Translations under genes and position numbers: made by a program
DNA from: Protopterus annectens
Taxonomy: Eukaryota; Chordata; Ceratodontiformes; Protopteridae
Assembly: GCF_019279795.1 (NCBI RefSeq)
Contig: NC_056731.1
Location: forward strand, 869,539,175 to 869,603,174
Direction of reading: 5' to 3'
Length of the DNA stretch: 64,000 bases
Notes under the pieces: generated by a model
Databases searched by the model: none
What the model saw: only the letters and a program-made list of their open reading frames with translations
What the model was told of the DNA's origin: nothing
In this document: positions 10,785 to 21,723 of the stretch, piece by piece
How positions within the stretch are numbered: the first letter of the stretch is position 1
Layout: every line of letters starts with the position of its first letter

Positions 10785-11963
10785 TCATCGAAACAGACTC
10801 TTGAGCACAGTGGAACCAAAATCAGCTCGACTCCTGGAGGCCATATCCAACTTGTAATGCGAAATGAAGGTATGAGGAGTGGCCCATGTGGCTGCAGCAC
10901 AAATAGATTCCATTGGAAGTCTAGCCTGAAAAGCTACCGACGTAGCCAATGCTCTGGTGGAATGAGCTTTTGGTTTTGTAGGGAGTTCTTTATGTCTCAG
11001 TTGGTAGATCAAGGTAATAATAGAGGCCAGCCACCTGGACAAAGTTACCTTAGAAACTGACAGGCCCTGCTTGCCCTCTATATAGGACAGGAAGAGTTGA
11101 TCTGATTTTCTTGTCTGTTTGGTCCTATCCAAATAAAAACGTAATTGCCTGTGAACGTCCAAATAATGTAACTTTTGCTCAGCTCTGTTTGAATAATTAG
11201 GAAAAAAGACAGGAAGATCAACAGCCTGATTGAGATTTGTCTCTGAGGGTATTTTGGGTAAAAAGGAAGGATTAGTCCTGAGTGAAACTCTATCTTTGTG
11301 AAAAATAAGATAAGGAGGACGAATACAAAGGGCTTGAAGTTCCGATACTCTTCTGGCTGAGGTGATGGCTACTAAGAAGAGAGTCTTCCAGGAGAGTAAC
11401 TTTAAGGAACAAGAAGCCGCAGGTTCAAAAGGAGGGAGAATCAATGAAGTTAATATCAAGTTCAAATCCCACGGAGGGGGTGGGGGATCTTTAACTGGGG
11501 GTCTAAGTAAAATAGTGCCCTTAAGAAAGGCCTTACAAAGTTTGTGGGACATGATACTGGACTCTGATAGGCCAACGTGAAAATTTGCGATAGCAGCCAA
11601 TTGGACCCTAATGGTGGCAGATGAGGAACCTGCTCGAAAAAGTTCCGCCAAAAAATCTAAAACATTACGGACAGGTGCTGTAAAGGGGTCTATCTTTTTA
11701 GCCTCTGCCCAGGAAGAAAAACGTTTCCACTTACTAGCATAAGTCTTCATAGTAGAAGATTTGTGCGAAGAAAGTATGATTTCACGCACTGGCTGAGAAA
11801 TATGTGGAAGCCTGGCTAAGGTTGGAAGTGGAGCAACCAAGCTGTGATGTTGAGAGAGTGAAGGGATTGGTGCAGCCCGCCCGACTGATGGATCAAGAGG
11901 TCTGGCACTGGGTCCAGATTCCAGGGCTGCTCCAGCAGGTGACGATGCAGGAATGGGAACCAA
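10785..11963 (-). CDS. DIRS-A2 tyrosine recombinase, intact reading frame
   Basis: 392 codons. About residues 1-60 lie in the frame overlapping the end of RT-RNase H. The N-terminal core-binding part starts near SHKSSTMKTYASKWKRF. The catalytic part shows SARRVSELQAL (first Arg), a conserved DVHRQLRFYLDRTK segment, AHSTRALATS (H-x-x-R) and HTFISHYKL (nucleophile Tyr). It ends STVLKSLFR, as in A1. No stop or shift. It overlaps the RT-RNase H frame by 148 bases in the -1 frame; the native start could be elsewhere or depend on frameshifting. Role: integration of the circular DNA intermediate. It is the only YR here with both an open frame and all catalytic residues. Confidence 0.9.
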   Translation of the reverse strand: MVPIPASSPAGAALESGPSARPLDPSVGRAAPIPSLSQHHSLVAPLPTLARLPHISQPVREIILSSHKSSTMKTYASKWKRFSSWAEAKKIDPFTAPVRNVLDFLAELFRAGSSSATIRVQLAAIANFHVGLSESSIMSHKLCKAFLKGTILLRPPVKDPPPPPWDLNLILTSLILPPFEPAASCSLKLLSWKTLFLVAITSARRVSELQALCIRPPYLIFHKDRVSLRTNPSFLPKIPSETNLNQAVDLPVFFPNYSNRAEQKLHYLDVHRQLRFYLDRTKQTRKSDQLFLSYIEGKQGLSVSKVTLSRWLASIITLIYQLRHKELPTKPKAHSTRALATSVAFQARLPMESICAAATWATPHTFISHYKLDMASRSRADFGSTVLKSLFR

Positions 11964-13600
11964 ATTTGTCGAGGCCAGTAAAGAGCAATGAGGATCATCC
12001 TGGATCCCAAAGTGGTCGCTTTCTTAATCAGTTTTGGAATTAAGGGAAAAGGAGGGAATGCACAGAGAAGACCCAGAGGCCAATCGTGAACTAGAGCGTC
12101 TCTGGGGGAATGGTCTGGGAGGGGGAAGAGAGTGAAGAAGTCGCTGCACTTGCTGTTGAGAGGGGTTGCAAAAAGGTCGCAGCAAGGTTGACCCCATCTG
12201 CAGAAAATTTTGTCCGCTACTGATTGAGAGACCACTCGTAAGGCATAAGGATTGCTCTGCTTAGCCTGTCCGCTATGACGTTGGACTTCCCGGGGATATG
12301 CGTTGCTATCAGAAACCGTTGAGAGGAACTCGCCCACTGCCAGAGTCTGAGTGCTTCTCGACATAAGGGATAGGACATGGTTCCGCCCCGCTTGTTGATG
12401 TACCACACTACCGACATTGTCCATCTGAACTGCAATAGTGCCGGTAGGTAGAGAGTCCTGAAGAGCTTGCAACACTAAAAGTACCACTCTCATCTCCAAG
12501 ACGTTTATATGCAGATGGTACTCTAGGGGTTGCCAAGTGCCCTGGGCAGTCCTGCCCTGAAAATGCCCCCCCCACCCGATCAGAGAGGCATCCGTTGTCA
12601 CCGTGGCAACCAGAGGAGGAAGGACAAACGGTCTGCCCTGAAAAACTTGAGGGGGGACCATCCACCAAGAAAGGTGGTCTTTGCATGAATGGGTGATTAT
12701 TATGTTGTGAGACATCGGAAGCTGTTGAAAGGACCATTGGGTAAAAAGCATCCATTGAAGAATCCGCATGTGAAAACGAGCCAGGGGAAGTAATGTGATT
12801 GCTGCTGCCATGAGACCCAAGGTTTTCAGTACAAATCTGGCCTGAATTCTCTTGCACTGTAGTAATGTTTGAACATGTCGGCGAATGTCTAATATTCTTT
12901 CTAATGGAAGTTTTGCCGACAGTTCTTTTGTATTTAATATGGTGCCTATAAAGGTTATAGATTGACTAGGCGACAACGCAGACTTTTCAAAGTTTACAGA
13001 GATACCTAGCTCGGAGCAAGTTTGGATGGTATAATCCCTGGCTCGGATTAGCTGATGCCTGGTGGAAGCAGTTAGGAGCCAGTCGTCTAGATATGGAAAC
13101 ACCTGGAATCGTCGCCGTCTCAGGTAGGCCGTAACCACTGCCATGCATTTGGTGAACACCCTGGGGGCTGTGGTGAGACCAAAGGGCAGGGCTCTGAATT
13201 GATAGTGACTGGCTCCCAGCCTGAAGCGGAGAAACCTCCTGGAGCATCTGTTCATTCTGATATGGTAGTACACATCCTGAAGGTCTATGGAGCACATCCA
13301 AATGTCCGTACCCAAAAAGGGTAGAATGGACTGAAGCGTGACCATCCGGAACTTCGTTCTTTGAACAGATTTGTTTAACCTGCTGAGATCCAAAATGGGT
13401 CTCCAGTCCCCTGTTTTCTTTGGTACCAAAAAGAACTTGGAGTAAATCCCGGATCCTTACTGGTCTGCTGGGACTGGCTGGATGGCTCTTTTTTCTAGCA
13501 GTTTTGAAATTTCTAGTACTGCTTGTTCCTTTAGACCGGGTGGAACATCTGGAAGGGTGCTGTTTGTTTGCACGGGGGTGTGGACAAAGAGGATTTTGTA
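11816..13600 (-). pseudogene. DIRS-A2 reverse transcriptase-RNase H, long open frame with defects
   Basis: 537 codons open from 13429 to 11816. RT motifs: WRPILDLSRLNKS, SIDLQDVYYHIRMN, LPFGLTTAPRVFTKCMA, YLDDWLLTAS. RNase H: VTTDASLIGWGG, HINVLEMR, VQMDN. C-terminal extension: WGQPCCDLFATPLNSKC, LLCAFPPFPLIP, LIALYWPRQIWF. Upstream of 13429 the N-terminal RT part continues in another frame. From about 12420 to 12220 the open frame is out of phase with the family sequence, which sits in the other frame (VVWYINKRGGTMSYPLCREA), so two compensating shifts spoil the RNase H C-terminus. Probably inactive. Confidence 0.85.
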
Positions 13601-13757
13601 ACCCTCGGATATGATAAGACTGTACCCAATCTGTCTTGTGTGAGGAGACGCCAGGCTTCTGGGTACAGTGACAATCTTCCCCCGATTGCCTCAGAGGGTG
13701 GACAGTTGGGCAGCCCCTCAGGGGTGCTGAAAGGGTTTGTCAGAGAAAGATTCCCTG

Positions 13758-15927
13758 CTACCTTGATTTTGAAGGACCCCCTCTGCCCCTCGGGCGGCGT
13801 CTATTGTTGTTCCCTCCTCTGCCCCTGGGGGGAAACTCGCCTTGTGCGTCAGGCACGACTCCTTGGGGTTTGCGAAACCACATTTTTCCACTCTTCTGAC
13901 CTTTAGGGTATGGTCTAGAGGGAGTAGAAAAACGGACTCCCACGGCAGAGAGAGTCTTGCCTTCCTGCTCACACCTGGTAAGGGTATCCTTCACCTGTGG
14001 TCCGAACAAAGCTGAACCATCGAAGGGGGTATTGGTGAAGGACGCCTTAAAGGGGTCAGCAAAGTTACATAACCGCATCCAGGTATGTCTTCTCAAAGCC
14101 ACGCCAGTGCCTGCGGCTCTACTCGCCCCATCGGCTGCATAAGAAATGAGCCGCATGGAGGAGTTGTGTTTAGAATTAAGGGTCACCAGCTGGGAGTTAA
14201 TCTTTTCCTGAGACCCCGCAGCAGATGGATCCTGAAGGGTATCACCCAGTTCCTTAAGGAGATCTCTTTGAAGGCGGGTGAAATGGCACAGATAGTTCAG
14301 CGACCGCATGGAAAAGGTCTCTGAAAAAAACATCCGCTTCCCGTACCTGTCCACTGTCCTATATTCTTTATTAGGTGGATGGACAGGCACTGAAGGGTCA
14401 GCCAACTCCTTAGTGGCTGCTGCAACCACCATGGCCATCAGCAGGGAAACCCTTTGTAAGAAACTGTTTGTCGGACGGGGCTGTAATGAATTTTGTGGGC
14501 CTGCGGGGAATTGGTTCTACTGTGTCCAGGGCTGTCCATGCCTTCCGAGCCACTACTTCCATGAGCGGGTCGAAAGACGGAGACACCCAGGAGGTGGAAG
14601 GGCGAGAACCAAACACGTCCAGATACACCGACTCGTCCTCAGAAGGGTTAAGGGCAGTCCAGTTCCCCCTCTGCCTAAGGATCTCAAGGATGTCTGAGAA
14701 GGAGACATCCTCAGAGGGGGACCTTGGGGACCCTTCAGAATCTTCCAAGTCGGTGTCAGAGGTGACTGACTCGGGGGAGTCAACATGCTTCCTCTTACAT
14801 TTTCTCTTCCGAGGGGCCTCCTCTGAGTGATCAGAGGAGGCCTCGGAAGAGGAAGATGCACCCAATGGGGCTACCTGGAGTGCCTGTTCTCCACGCTTGG
14901 GGTAAGGAGGGTGGACAGAGACCGATGCAGGCACCATGGGGGGAGGAGCTGAAGGGGTCGATCGCGGAGCCGACACTGGAGTCAGCACGCTCCTCATGAC
15001 CTCAAAGGCAACCCTAATCAGGCAGAGAAGAGGGTCCCTGCTCAGAAGAGACGTGAACCCCTTCAGGCACCGAGAGGGACGGCTCAGAGGCCGATGGGGC
15101 CGAGCTCACCTGCGCCGAGGCCCCAAGAGGGAGAACGGGGTTGGACAAGGGTCCGATGCCACTCACCCCCTCGGAGCAGACGAGGGAGTCTCGGCACCCG
15201 GATCCCTCCAAGGACGGAACCAATGAAGAGATCGGAGCAGACGAGGGAGCCAAAAGGTGTGGTATCGGCTCCGACGATTCGAGCCCCAACAAGCTCCGGC
15301 TCCGAACATGGTGGTAGAGTCAGAGGAGGAACTGTTGAAGAAACAGGGATAGCCACAGTCTGTTGAGAAGGGCTAGTCAACATTTTGGCCAGTGCCTGCG
15401 ACTTTAGGAGCCTACTGACCACCCTTTCTAAGTCATGATCGGATAGCCTGGAGGACCGAGAGGAATGGGATGTATGGCTCCGCTCCGACTGTAGTAATGG
15501 GGACCTGGGAGCAGAGCGAACAGACTCTAAAGAGGGGGACCACGAACGCTTTCAGCTCCGAGAAGGCTCCGATAGCAAAGTAGGAGCCGACTGAGGTCTC
15601 GAAGTGTCGGTTCTGGCCGGAACCGACGAGGAGGCAGAAGTTCCACTCGGCATCGGCTCCGAACAGGGAGCCGACGGTTTGGCGGGCTTTAAGGATTTCC
15701 CCGACGAAGGCTTGGCCAGGGATCCTTCTGGCTTTAACAAGCCCCTCAAAATGAGCTTATTCCTACGCTCCTGCAGGACTCTCGGACTGAAGGCATGACA
15801 GACCGAACAAGAGTCCTGCAGGTGTAGGGGGCCCAAGCAATAAACACAAGTGTGACCGTCTGTCAGACATCTTCTGACAGCATGAGTCACACTTCTTGAA
15901 ACCTGAAACCTTTGTATCTTTAGACAT
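13758..15927 (-). pseudogene. DIRS-A2 gag, few frameshifts
   Basis: Begins at the Met of SKDTKVSGFKKC (15927). Cys/His cluster (DGHTCVYCLGPLHLQDSC, VCHAFSPRVLQER) in 15890-15552, Ser/Pro-rich middle (15422-15014), an acidic segment NPSEDESVYLDVFGSRPS (14997-14410), then a helical part and basic tail in 14438-13758 (NYLCHFTRLQRDL, ALRRHTWMRLCNF, Arg/Gly-rich end). A single-base shift near 14420 separates the last two blocks: VVAAATKELADPS continues the family sequence in the new frame. Confidence 0.85.
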
Positions 15928-16008
15928 AAGAGATACCAAGGGAAGTTTAACTAGTGCTTAAAACACTACACACAGACACACACGCACTAGAACCAACAGT
16001 AACAAATG

Positions 16009-16044
<36 letters not shown>

Positions 16045-16068
16045 TATATATATATATAGATATATATA
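16009..16068. repeat. (AT)n microsatellite with GATA-like interruptions
   Basis: About 60 bp of tatata with two 'taga' interruptions, in the 5' untranslated part of DIRS-A2 upstream of gag. Sister copies lack it, so it expanded in this copy. Confidence 0.9.
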
Positions 16069-16249
16069 AAGAGACAGGCCTAACACTACCCCAAAGGGTG
16101 GGGAGGGGGACTAACAGAAAAGGATATCCTAAGTGGGGTCTAAAGGGGCTACACGATCTAATAAAACTAATAGAGAAGAATATCTAAATATAACAACAAC
16201 ACTGACAGTAAAACAGCAGTAAAAGAATTATACGACCTGGAGCCGGTAA

Positions 16250-16433
16250 AAAACGCAACCTAGTAGCTGAAGCGGCAAACGAGATCTGGATATCTGACGC
16301 CTAGCATTGTGGGATAAGGGGAGGCCTCAAGCCGGTAAATAGCTCTAGAGCTTTAGTAAAAGGCAGAGTCGGAGCAGAGGATCAGCTCCGAACCCATCCG
16401 GCAAGAATGAAGGTGAGATAAACAACTTAACAT
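16250..16433 (-). repeat. DIRS-A2 right (5') inverted terminal repeat
   Basis: gcggcaaacgagatctgg, ctagcattgtgggataagg, ending ggtgagataaacaacttaacat. Inverted copy of about 10336-10495. Confidence 0.8.
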
Positions 16434-16666
16434 TAAACATTTCCTTCATCTACAAGCAAATACACCACATAGGTTGCATAGAATAGAGACGTACAGAAAA
16501 GTCCCAGCAAAGAAAAAGGGGATGGTGGGTGGGTTATCTGGACTGCAGCAGTGAATACACTCGAACATCTACATTTATGTACTATGTTCATCGTGTTTCA
16601 CTGTTGCAGTCATTACACTTGGGTTGAATCCCAAATCTGAGGTTAGGTGGCTGGGCCTAAATAGGA
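16434..16666 (-). repeat. DIRS-B1 left terminus, second part, with ICR
   Basis: Continuation of the B1 left end after the nested A2. It holds 'gtgaatacactcgaacatc', then tactatgttcatcgtg and 'tttcactgttgcagtcatt', the complement of the joined B1 ends. About 17 bp are missing at the joint compared with B4 and B5. Confidence 0.8.
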
Positions 16667-17720
16667 TTAGGAGAGGCTACAAGGCCCTGCAGTGGCAAAG
16701 CCTGCTCTGGATTTAAAGTAGAAAGGCAAGTGGTAGTGCTTGGTGAAAGTGTGCACTGAACTCCAGGTTGAAGCCTCTAAAATGTCTTTGGTTGGTACTC
16801 CTTTGAGGAAGGCTGCTGAAGTGGCTGCTGCTCTGGTTGAATGCGGCCTAATGCCCTTAGGCACTGATTTGCCATATTGTAAATAGCAGAAACAAATGCA
16901 ATGTCCTATCCATTTTGAAATAAGTCTGCTTTGAGATAGGCTTTCCTTGTGATCCTGCAGCATAAGCTACAAACAGTTGCTCAGTTTTTCTGAAAGCTTT
17001 TGTTTTGTCCAAATAGAAGTGTAGCTGTCTGTGCATGTCCAAAGCATGCAGAAGTCTCTCCCCTTTACTCTGGGGATTTGGATAAAATGTTGGCAAATGA
17101 ATGGTTTGGTTAAGAGCCACACTGGATACTACCTTTGGCATAAATGTTGGGTTTGTCCTAAGAGAAACCCTGTCCTGATGAAAGGTTCCACTGCCATTAA
17201 TGCCTGTAACTCTGAAACTCTTCTTGCTGAAGTTATTGCTAGGAGCAGAGCAGTTTTCAATAAGAATTTTATATCAGCTGTATTGGCTGGCTCAAAAGGA
17301 GGCAGTGTGAGCTTTTCTAAAACAAAATTGAGGTCCCATGTAAGTAGCGGTGCTCTACTTGGGGGTCTTATGTTTTTTGCCCCTCTGACGTACTGTCTTA
17401 TTAGTGGATGAGAGAAAATAGGAGGTTCCGTATTGTAATGAGCTGAAATGGCAGAGGCATGGATCTTAATTGATGAGAAGGATAGGCCTTTGTCCAGCAT
17501 CTCAGTAAGGTATTGTAAAATCTGAGGTATATTTGGAACAAGTGGTATGAGTCCTTGTGCCTGGTTCATAGCACAGAATCTCTTCCATTTTTCTGCATAA
17601 GATTTCCTAGTGCTGGGCCTCCTGGCTTCTAAAATGACATCCATAACAGCTTTAGAGAGAGGTGTGGTCTGAGTGGCTATATTATCTGCCATGCAGCCAG
17701 ATTTAAGGTTCTGAGTTGAC
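16667..17720 (-). pseudogene. DIRS-B1 tyrosine recombinase, frameshifted
   Basis: Fragments 17956-17129, 17141-16857 and 16963-16667. The first has EARRPSTRKSYAEKWKRF, WDLNFVLEKLTLPPFEPA and ITSARRVSELQAL (first catalytic Arg). The second has LDMHRQLHFYLDKTKA. The third has PHSTRAAAT (H-x-x-R) and VHTFTKHYHLP (nucleophile Tyr). All catalytic residues are present, but two shifts split the frame. Confidence 0.87.
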
Positions 17721-17859
17721 TGTGCAGAATCTGATTGTTTTGTTGAGTCAGAAGACGAGGAATTTGAGGTAAAGGCCAGGCTGGGCCTTGAGACAAGCTC
17801 TTTAGGATTGGGCACCAGTGCTGGCGTGTCCAGTCTGGGGCAATCAGAATCATTTTTGG

Positions 17860-19580
17860 CTTCTCTTGTCTGACTTAGTAGCATCTTGGGAAGAAGAGGC
17901 AATGGAGGAAAGGCATAAACTGTCAGTGTTTTCCAGCTGAAGGATAGAGCATCCACTTTCCATGCTTGTGAGTGATAAGTTCTTGTGCAGAATCTCTGTA
18001 GTTGGCAGTTGTGAGGGGAGGCCAGAAAGATCTATGTCTGGGCATCCCCATTTCCTTGTTGTCATGCTGAAGATCTGTGGATTTAGTTTCCATTAGTGAG
18101 GATCCATGAGATTTCTGCTTAGTTCGCCTGCCAGAGTATTTCTCTTTCCTGGCAGGAATTGTGCCTACAGATGTACTTGATAGGTCAGTGCTGTGTTCCA
18201 CAAAGTCATGGTTTGCCTGCAGAGGGGGTAGGAATGTGTGCCCCCTTGCTTATGTACCACATAACTGTGGTATTGTCAGTCTTTAGTAATAGTTGTCCTG
18301 GGTGTAGTAGATCCTTGAAGGCTGTCAGGGCATGCTGGACAGCTAGCATCTCTTTTTGATTGATGTTAAGATGCATTTGTTCCTTGGGACATGTGCCCTG
18401 AATACATTTTCCTGCTATGTGTGCCCCCCAAGCATAATCCGATGCATCTGTTATTGTCTGCCTGGCTGTGGGTAAGGTGAAAGGCTGTCCCTTCTTGTGG
18501 TGACAGGCCAGTGCCCACCATCGAAACTCCTGTTGTAGGCAGAGAATAAGAGTTATTATTGTTTCCAGGCTGCGGCAATGTTGAGTCCAAACACTTTTTA
18601 GATACCATTGTAGTTTCCTCATATGCAGTCTTGCATATGGAATTAGTAGAATGCAGGATGCCATGAAGCCCAGAGCCTGCAGAATTTTTCTTACAGGGAG
18701 CTGGGTCTTTGTTGCCATCATTTGAAAGTAATGAGTCAGTTGCCTTTGCTTGTCTGGCATGAGATAAGCCATCTGGGCAGTTGTATTTAAGCTTGCACCC
18801 AGGAATATTATCTCTTGAGAGGGCACTAGCTTTGACTTCTTTTCGTTTACCGTGTACCCTAGGCAAATTAGTAATCTTTTTACAAACGCCAGATGCTTTA
18901 GTAGAATGTCCTTGCTCTCTGCTTGAATAAGGCAGTCGTCCAAGTAGGGATATATTTGAATTCCTTTTTGTCTGCAGAATGCAATTACTGGTGCCAGGCA
19001 TTTTGTGAAGACCCTGGGCGCAGTAGATAAGCCAAAGGGCAGTGCAGAGAATTGGTAATGCATTGAGACAGCTATGAATCTGAGGTATCTTCTGCAAGAT
19101 TGTCTGACTGGGACATGTAGGCATGCCTCCTTGAGGTCCAACGTAACTAGCCAAGCCTTCTTGCCCAACATGGGTAGAAGTTGCTGCAGTGTTAATGTTT
19201 TGAATTTCGGAATATCCAGGAAAGTATTGAGGATTGACAGGTCCAGTACTGGTCTCCAGGCTTTGTCCTTTCTGAGTACCTGGAAAAGTCTTGAGTAAAA
19301 TCTTTGTCCCTATTCTTGCTGTGGTACTCTTTGAATAGCTCTCATGTCCACGAGAGCAGAAATTTGTTTTTGTGCCTCTGCCCATTGGTTCTGTGGCAGG
19401 TCTGGCATACCTTTTGATTTTGGACGGGTGTGAAAGTGGAACCTGTAACCCTGAGAAACAATATTCAGTACCCATTGGTCCTGGGTGATCATGTGCCAAT
19501 TTTGTGAGAAAAGTGCTAGCTTTCCCCCTAAGGGTGCTGCCAAAAGGTAAGTGTGCTTGGCATTTGTAGAGGGAAGTCAT
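17860..19580 (-). pseudogene. DIRS-B1 reverse transcriptase-RNase H, frameshifted
   Basis: 19543-19310 holds the N-terminal part (LGGKLALFSQNWHMITQDQW). 19171-18206 holds most RT and RNase H: VTLDLKEACLHVPVRQSC, LPFGLSTAPRVFTKCLAP, YPYLDDCLIQAESKD, then ITDASDYAWGAHIAG, NINQKEMLAVQHAL and LKTDNTTVMWYI. The C-terminal extension (DIDLSGLPSQL, YAFPPLPLLPKML, CPRLDTPALVP) is broken across frames. Family B differs from A by YLDDCLIQ instead of YLDDWLLT. Confidence 0.88.
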
Positions 19581-19599
19581 TGAGACTGTTTCCTATACG

Positions 19600-21403
19600 G
19601 TTCTGATTTGTCTTCTCCTCCTTTGGGGGATGAAGCACCCCATTGTTTAGGTCTGTATGAGCCTTGGGGCTGAGATCTGCCTCTTGGGCATCTGTATCTG
19701 CCTCTTTGTGGCCTGTCTGACACCGGAAAGGACTAATTTTTAGAAGGCCAGTTTCTGCTAAATCTAGGTGGCTGAACCTGTAAGAAATCCTTTACTGCCT
19801 GCATTGACTTTGCTTTATCCTCCATTTTCTTTAACACCTCTTCTGCCTTAACACCAAACAAAGTATCATGCTGTGGTGGAGCATCCAATAATTTTACTTT
19901 AACATGATCAGGTAAACTTTGTTCTTTTAACCAAGCATGCCTTCAAATGACAGAGCCTGTAACTGCGGCTCTGCAAGAAGCCTCTAATGAATAAAAACCA
20001 CATTGCAGAGTATGCTTTCCCACTTGTTCAGCTGCATGCAATAAATCCTGCATTTCCTTATTGTCAGGACATTCTGAGCTTGTAAGCATTTTCTGTTTTA
20101 GCAAAGACATTAGGTATTGTTGATATTTAAGCATGTGACACTGGCAGTTTAAAGCCCTTACAGCTAAAGTAGCAGAAGTGTAAACTTTTTTCCCCCATCT
20201 ATCTAGAGCTCTGGAATGCCTATCACAGGGTACAGGGTTTTCTGCAGTGGATGCCTTAACCCCTTTGGGACCCTGAGAAATTGTTTCTGGGTCAGCAGCA
20301 GGGTTTCTATAAAGAAATTTATGAGAGTCTGGGACCCTTTAGTACTTGTCTGGCTTGACTGGTGGGTGCACGGGGTAAAGAATCAGGCTTGACTGGTGGG
20401 TGCACAGGGTAAAGAATCAGGAGACAAACTGGATTCAGAGAAAACATCAACAACAATATCAAGCACAGGGGGGATAGCCAGGGGCCTGTGCTGAGGCAAT
20501 AAAAGAAAGTCTCTGAGCCTTTTCTTGGATTCTGAATAATCCTGGCTCTCCCAATGGAAATGCTCCCTCATGGTACGCAAAGTTTCCCCAAAAGAGTAAT
20601 CCTCAGGCGGAGAGGCTGAAGGTCTAGATTTTTCTGCATCAGAGTCCTCATAGGGAGGGAGAGAATATCCCTGATCTGAAGAGGAATCAGAGGAAACAGA
20701 AACCTGGTCAGAGGAGTCATAGTCGGTGTCTTGCCTATGCCTTTTATCAGGAGGGGGATGGGAACTCCTGATCAAAGTAATTAGGTCCTCAGCCATTTTA
20801 CGCATCTGTTTCTTTGGCATGGATGACTGTCCAGGAGAAAGCTGTACTTGTTTCCTGGTCTTTAATGGTGTTTTTGACTTTGCCTTGGCTGCTGTAGTGG
20901 ACTGAATAGTAAGCTGTGAAGGTCTGAAAACACCCTCAGAAGCCGATGCTTGCTCAGCGGCTCCGGACTCATCTGAGGGAATAGTTTCCACATGCCCAAT
21001 ACCTTGAGTTTCCACAGGCCTAGCTGCCTGCACGTGGGAGTCAGATGCGGCCTGTGGCTCTGAGGTAGCGGGCGTCAGGGGCTGCAAAAGCGCCTCACTG
21101 AGAACCGGCGACTGGCCTAGAAGAAGATTCGTCGGTTTTGGACCTCAGATGTCTGTCCTTTTCTTTACGTTTTTTTATGCATTCCAGTCGGTTGTTCCGA
21201 CGGCATTATGTAGTTAAATCTTCAGCCAAAGTAATGTACAGCAAAATCAAACAGACGCTTAATAGTGCGTTGGTTGAATTTAGCACAAAACCGACAACCA
21301 GCAAGTCATGGTCAGGGCCTAGGCAAGGAATACAGTAAGAGTGAAAATCCTTATGAGGTATTTGCTTCCCACAAGAAATACAATTGTTAACTTTTACTGA
21401 CAT
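19600..21403 (-). pseudogene. DIRS-B1 gag, frameshifted
   Basis: Starts at the Met of SVKVNNCISCGKQIPHKDF. The N-terminal Cys/His cluster includes CISCGKQ, HSYCIPCLGPDHD. 21087-20383 is Ser/Gln-rich, then acidic (YDSSDQVSVSSDSSSDQ, EDYSFGETLRTMREHFHW). 20134-19943 is helical, and 19740-19830 encodes the FLQVQPPRFSRNW-like end. A direct duplication of about 39 bp (caggcttgactggtgggtgcac...) at 20350-20420 disrupts the frame. Frames change at least three times. Confidence 0.83.
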
Positions 21404-21539
21404 CGGTCTGAAGCAAGAGAAAGTTTCCCCAACGGGGTACTTAGCTTTACTGAAGACTTCGGTTCTGAAATTCAATTTCGAAAATGTCAGGAGTCGGCCG
21501 ACCAGCACTTGTGAGCTGCTTTTGCTTCGGGCACCGCGT

Positions 21540-21723
21540 GGCAAGAAAGACTGAAGAAAATGGCGTCAGCTGCATCTTTTATACCCCTGGCGTACCGACG
21601 TCAGGGAAGAGGCGACAGCAACTGATGCCGGACCTAGACTTTGGAATTCTGGCCGAGTGTGGGTAGCCTGCCAGCAGGATAACCCAAGTGTAACGACTGC
21701 CAACAGTGAAACACGATGAACAT
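21540..21723 (-). repeat. DIRS-B1 right (5') inverted terminal repeat
   Basis: gcaagaaagactgaagaaaa, cttttatacccctgg, 'tttggaattctggccga', ending aacagtgaaacacgatgaacat. Inverted copy of the left end; the minus-strand TATA at 21576-21583 lies about 170 bases upstream of the gag start. Confidence 0.85.
21576..21583 (-). promoter_or_regulatory. Probable TATA box of DIRS-B1 gag transcription
   Basis: tataaaag on the minus strand after cgccagggg, followed about 25 bases on by ttcagt...ttcttgcc, which is conserved in all family B copies and may hold the start site. Function inferred from position and conservation. Confidence 0.55.

Larger units (their letters stand above)
10307..16433 (-). mobile_element. 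DIRS-A2: family A DIRS element nested in DIRS-B1
   Basis: 6127 bp. Left end taagaagtgctgtacctacc, right end aacaacttaacat, ICR at 10657-10755. Gag 15927 to 13758, RT-RNase H about 13600 to 11816, YR 11963 to 10785. The YR frame is fully open and RT-RNase H is open over 537 codons, so this is the best-preserved element of the window. It lies inside DIRS-B1 and is therefore younger than it. The three bases at the left junction, ICR and right junction are all taa, unlike the other insertions. Confidence 0.94.
10030..21723 (-). mobile_element. DIRS-B1: family B DIRS element, interrupted by DIRS-A2
   Basis: Starts agtacagttgtgtacc and ends cacgatgaacat. Removing the nested A2 (10307-16433) leaves 5567 bp, the normal family B length. 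Minus-strand order is gag (21403 to ~19600), RT-RNase H (19580 to ~17860), YR (~17720 to 16667). The left terminal sequence breaks off at 10306 and resumes at 16434, showing A2 landed in the left terminus. The ICR near 16565-16615 joins gaacat to agtac, but lacks about 17 bp (gtaagtgtacacaactg) present in B5. Frames are broken. Confidence 0.93.
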
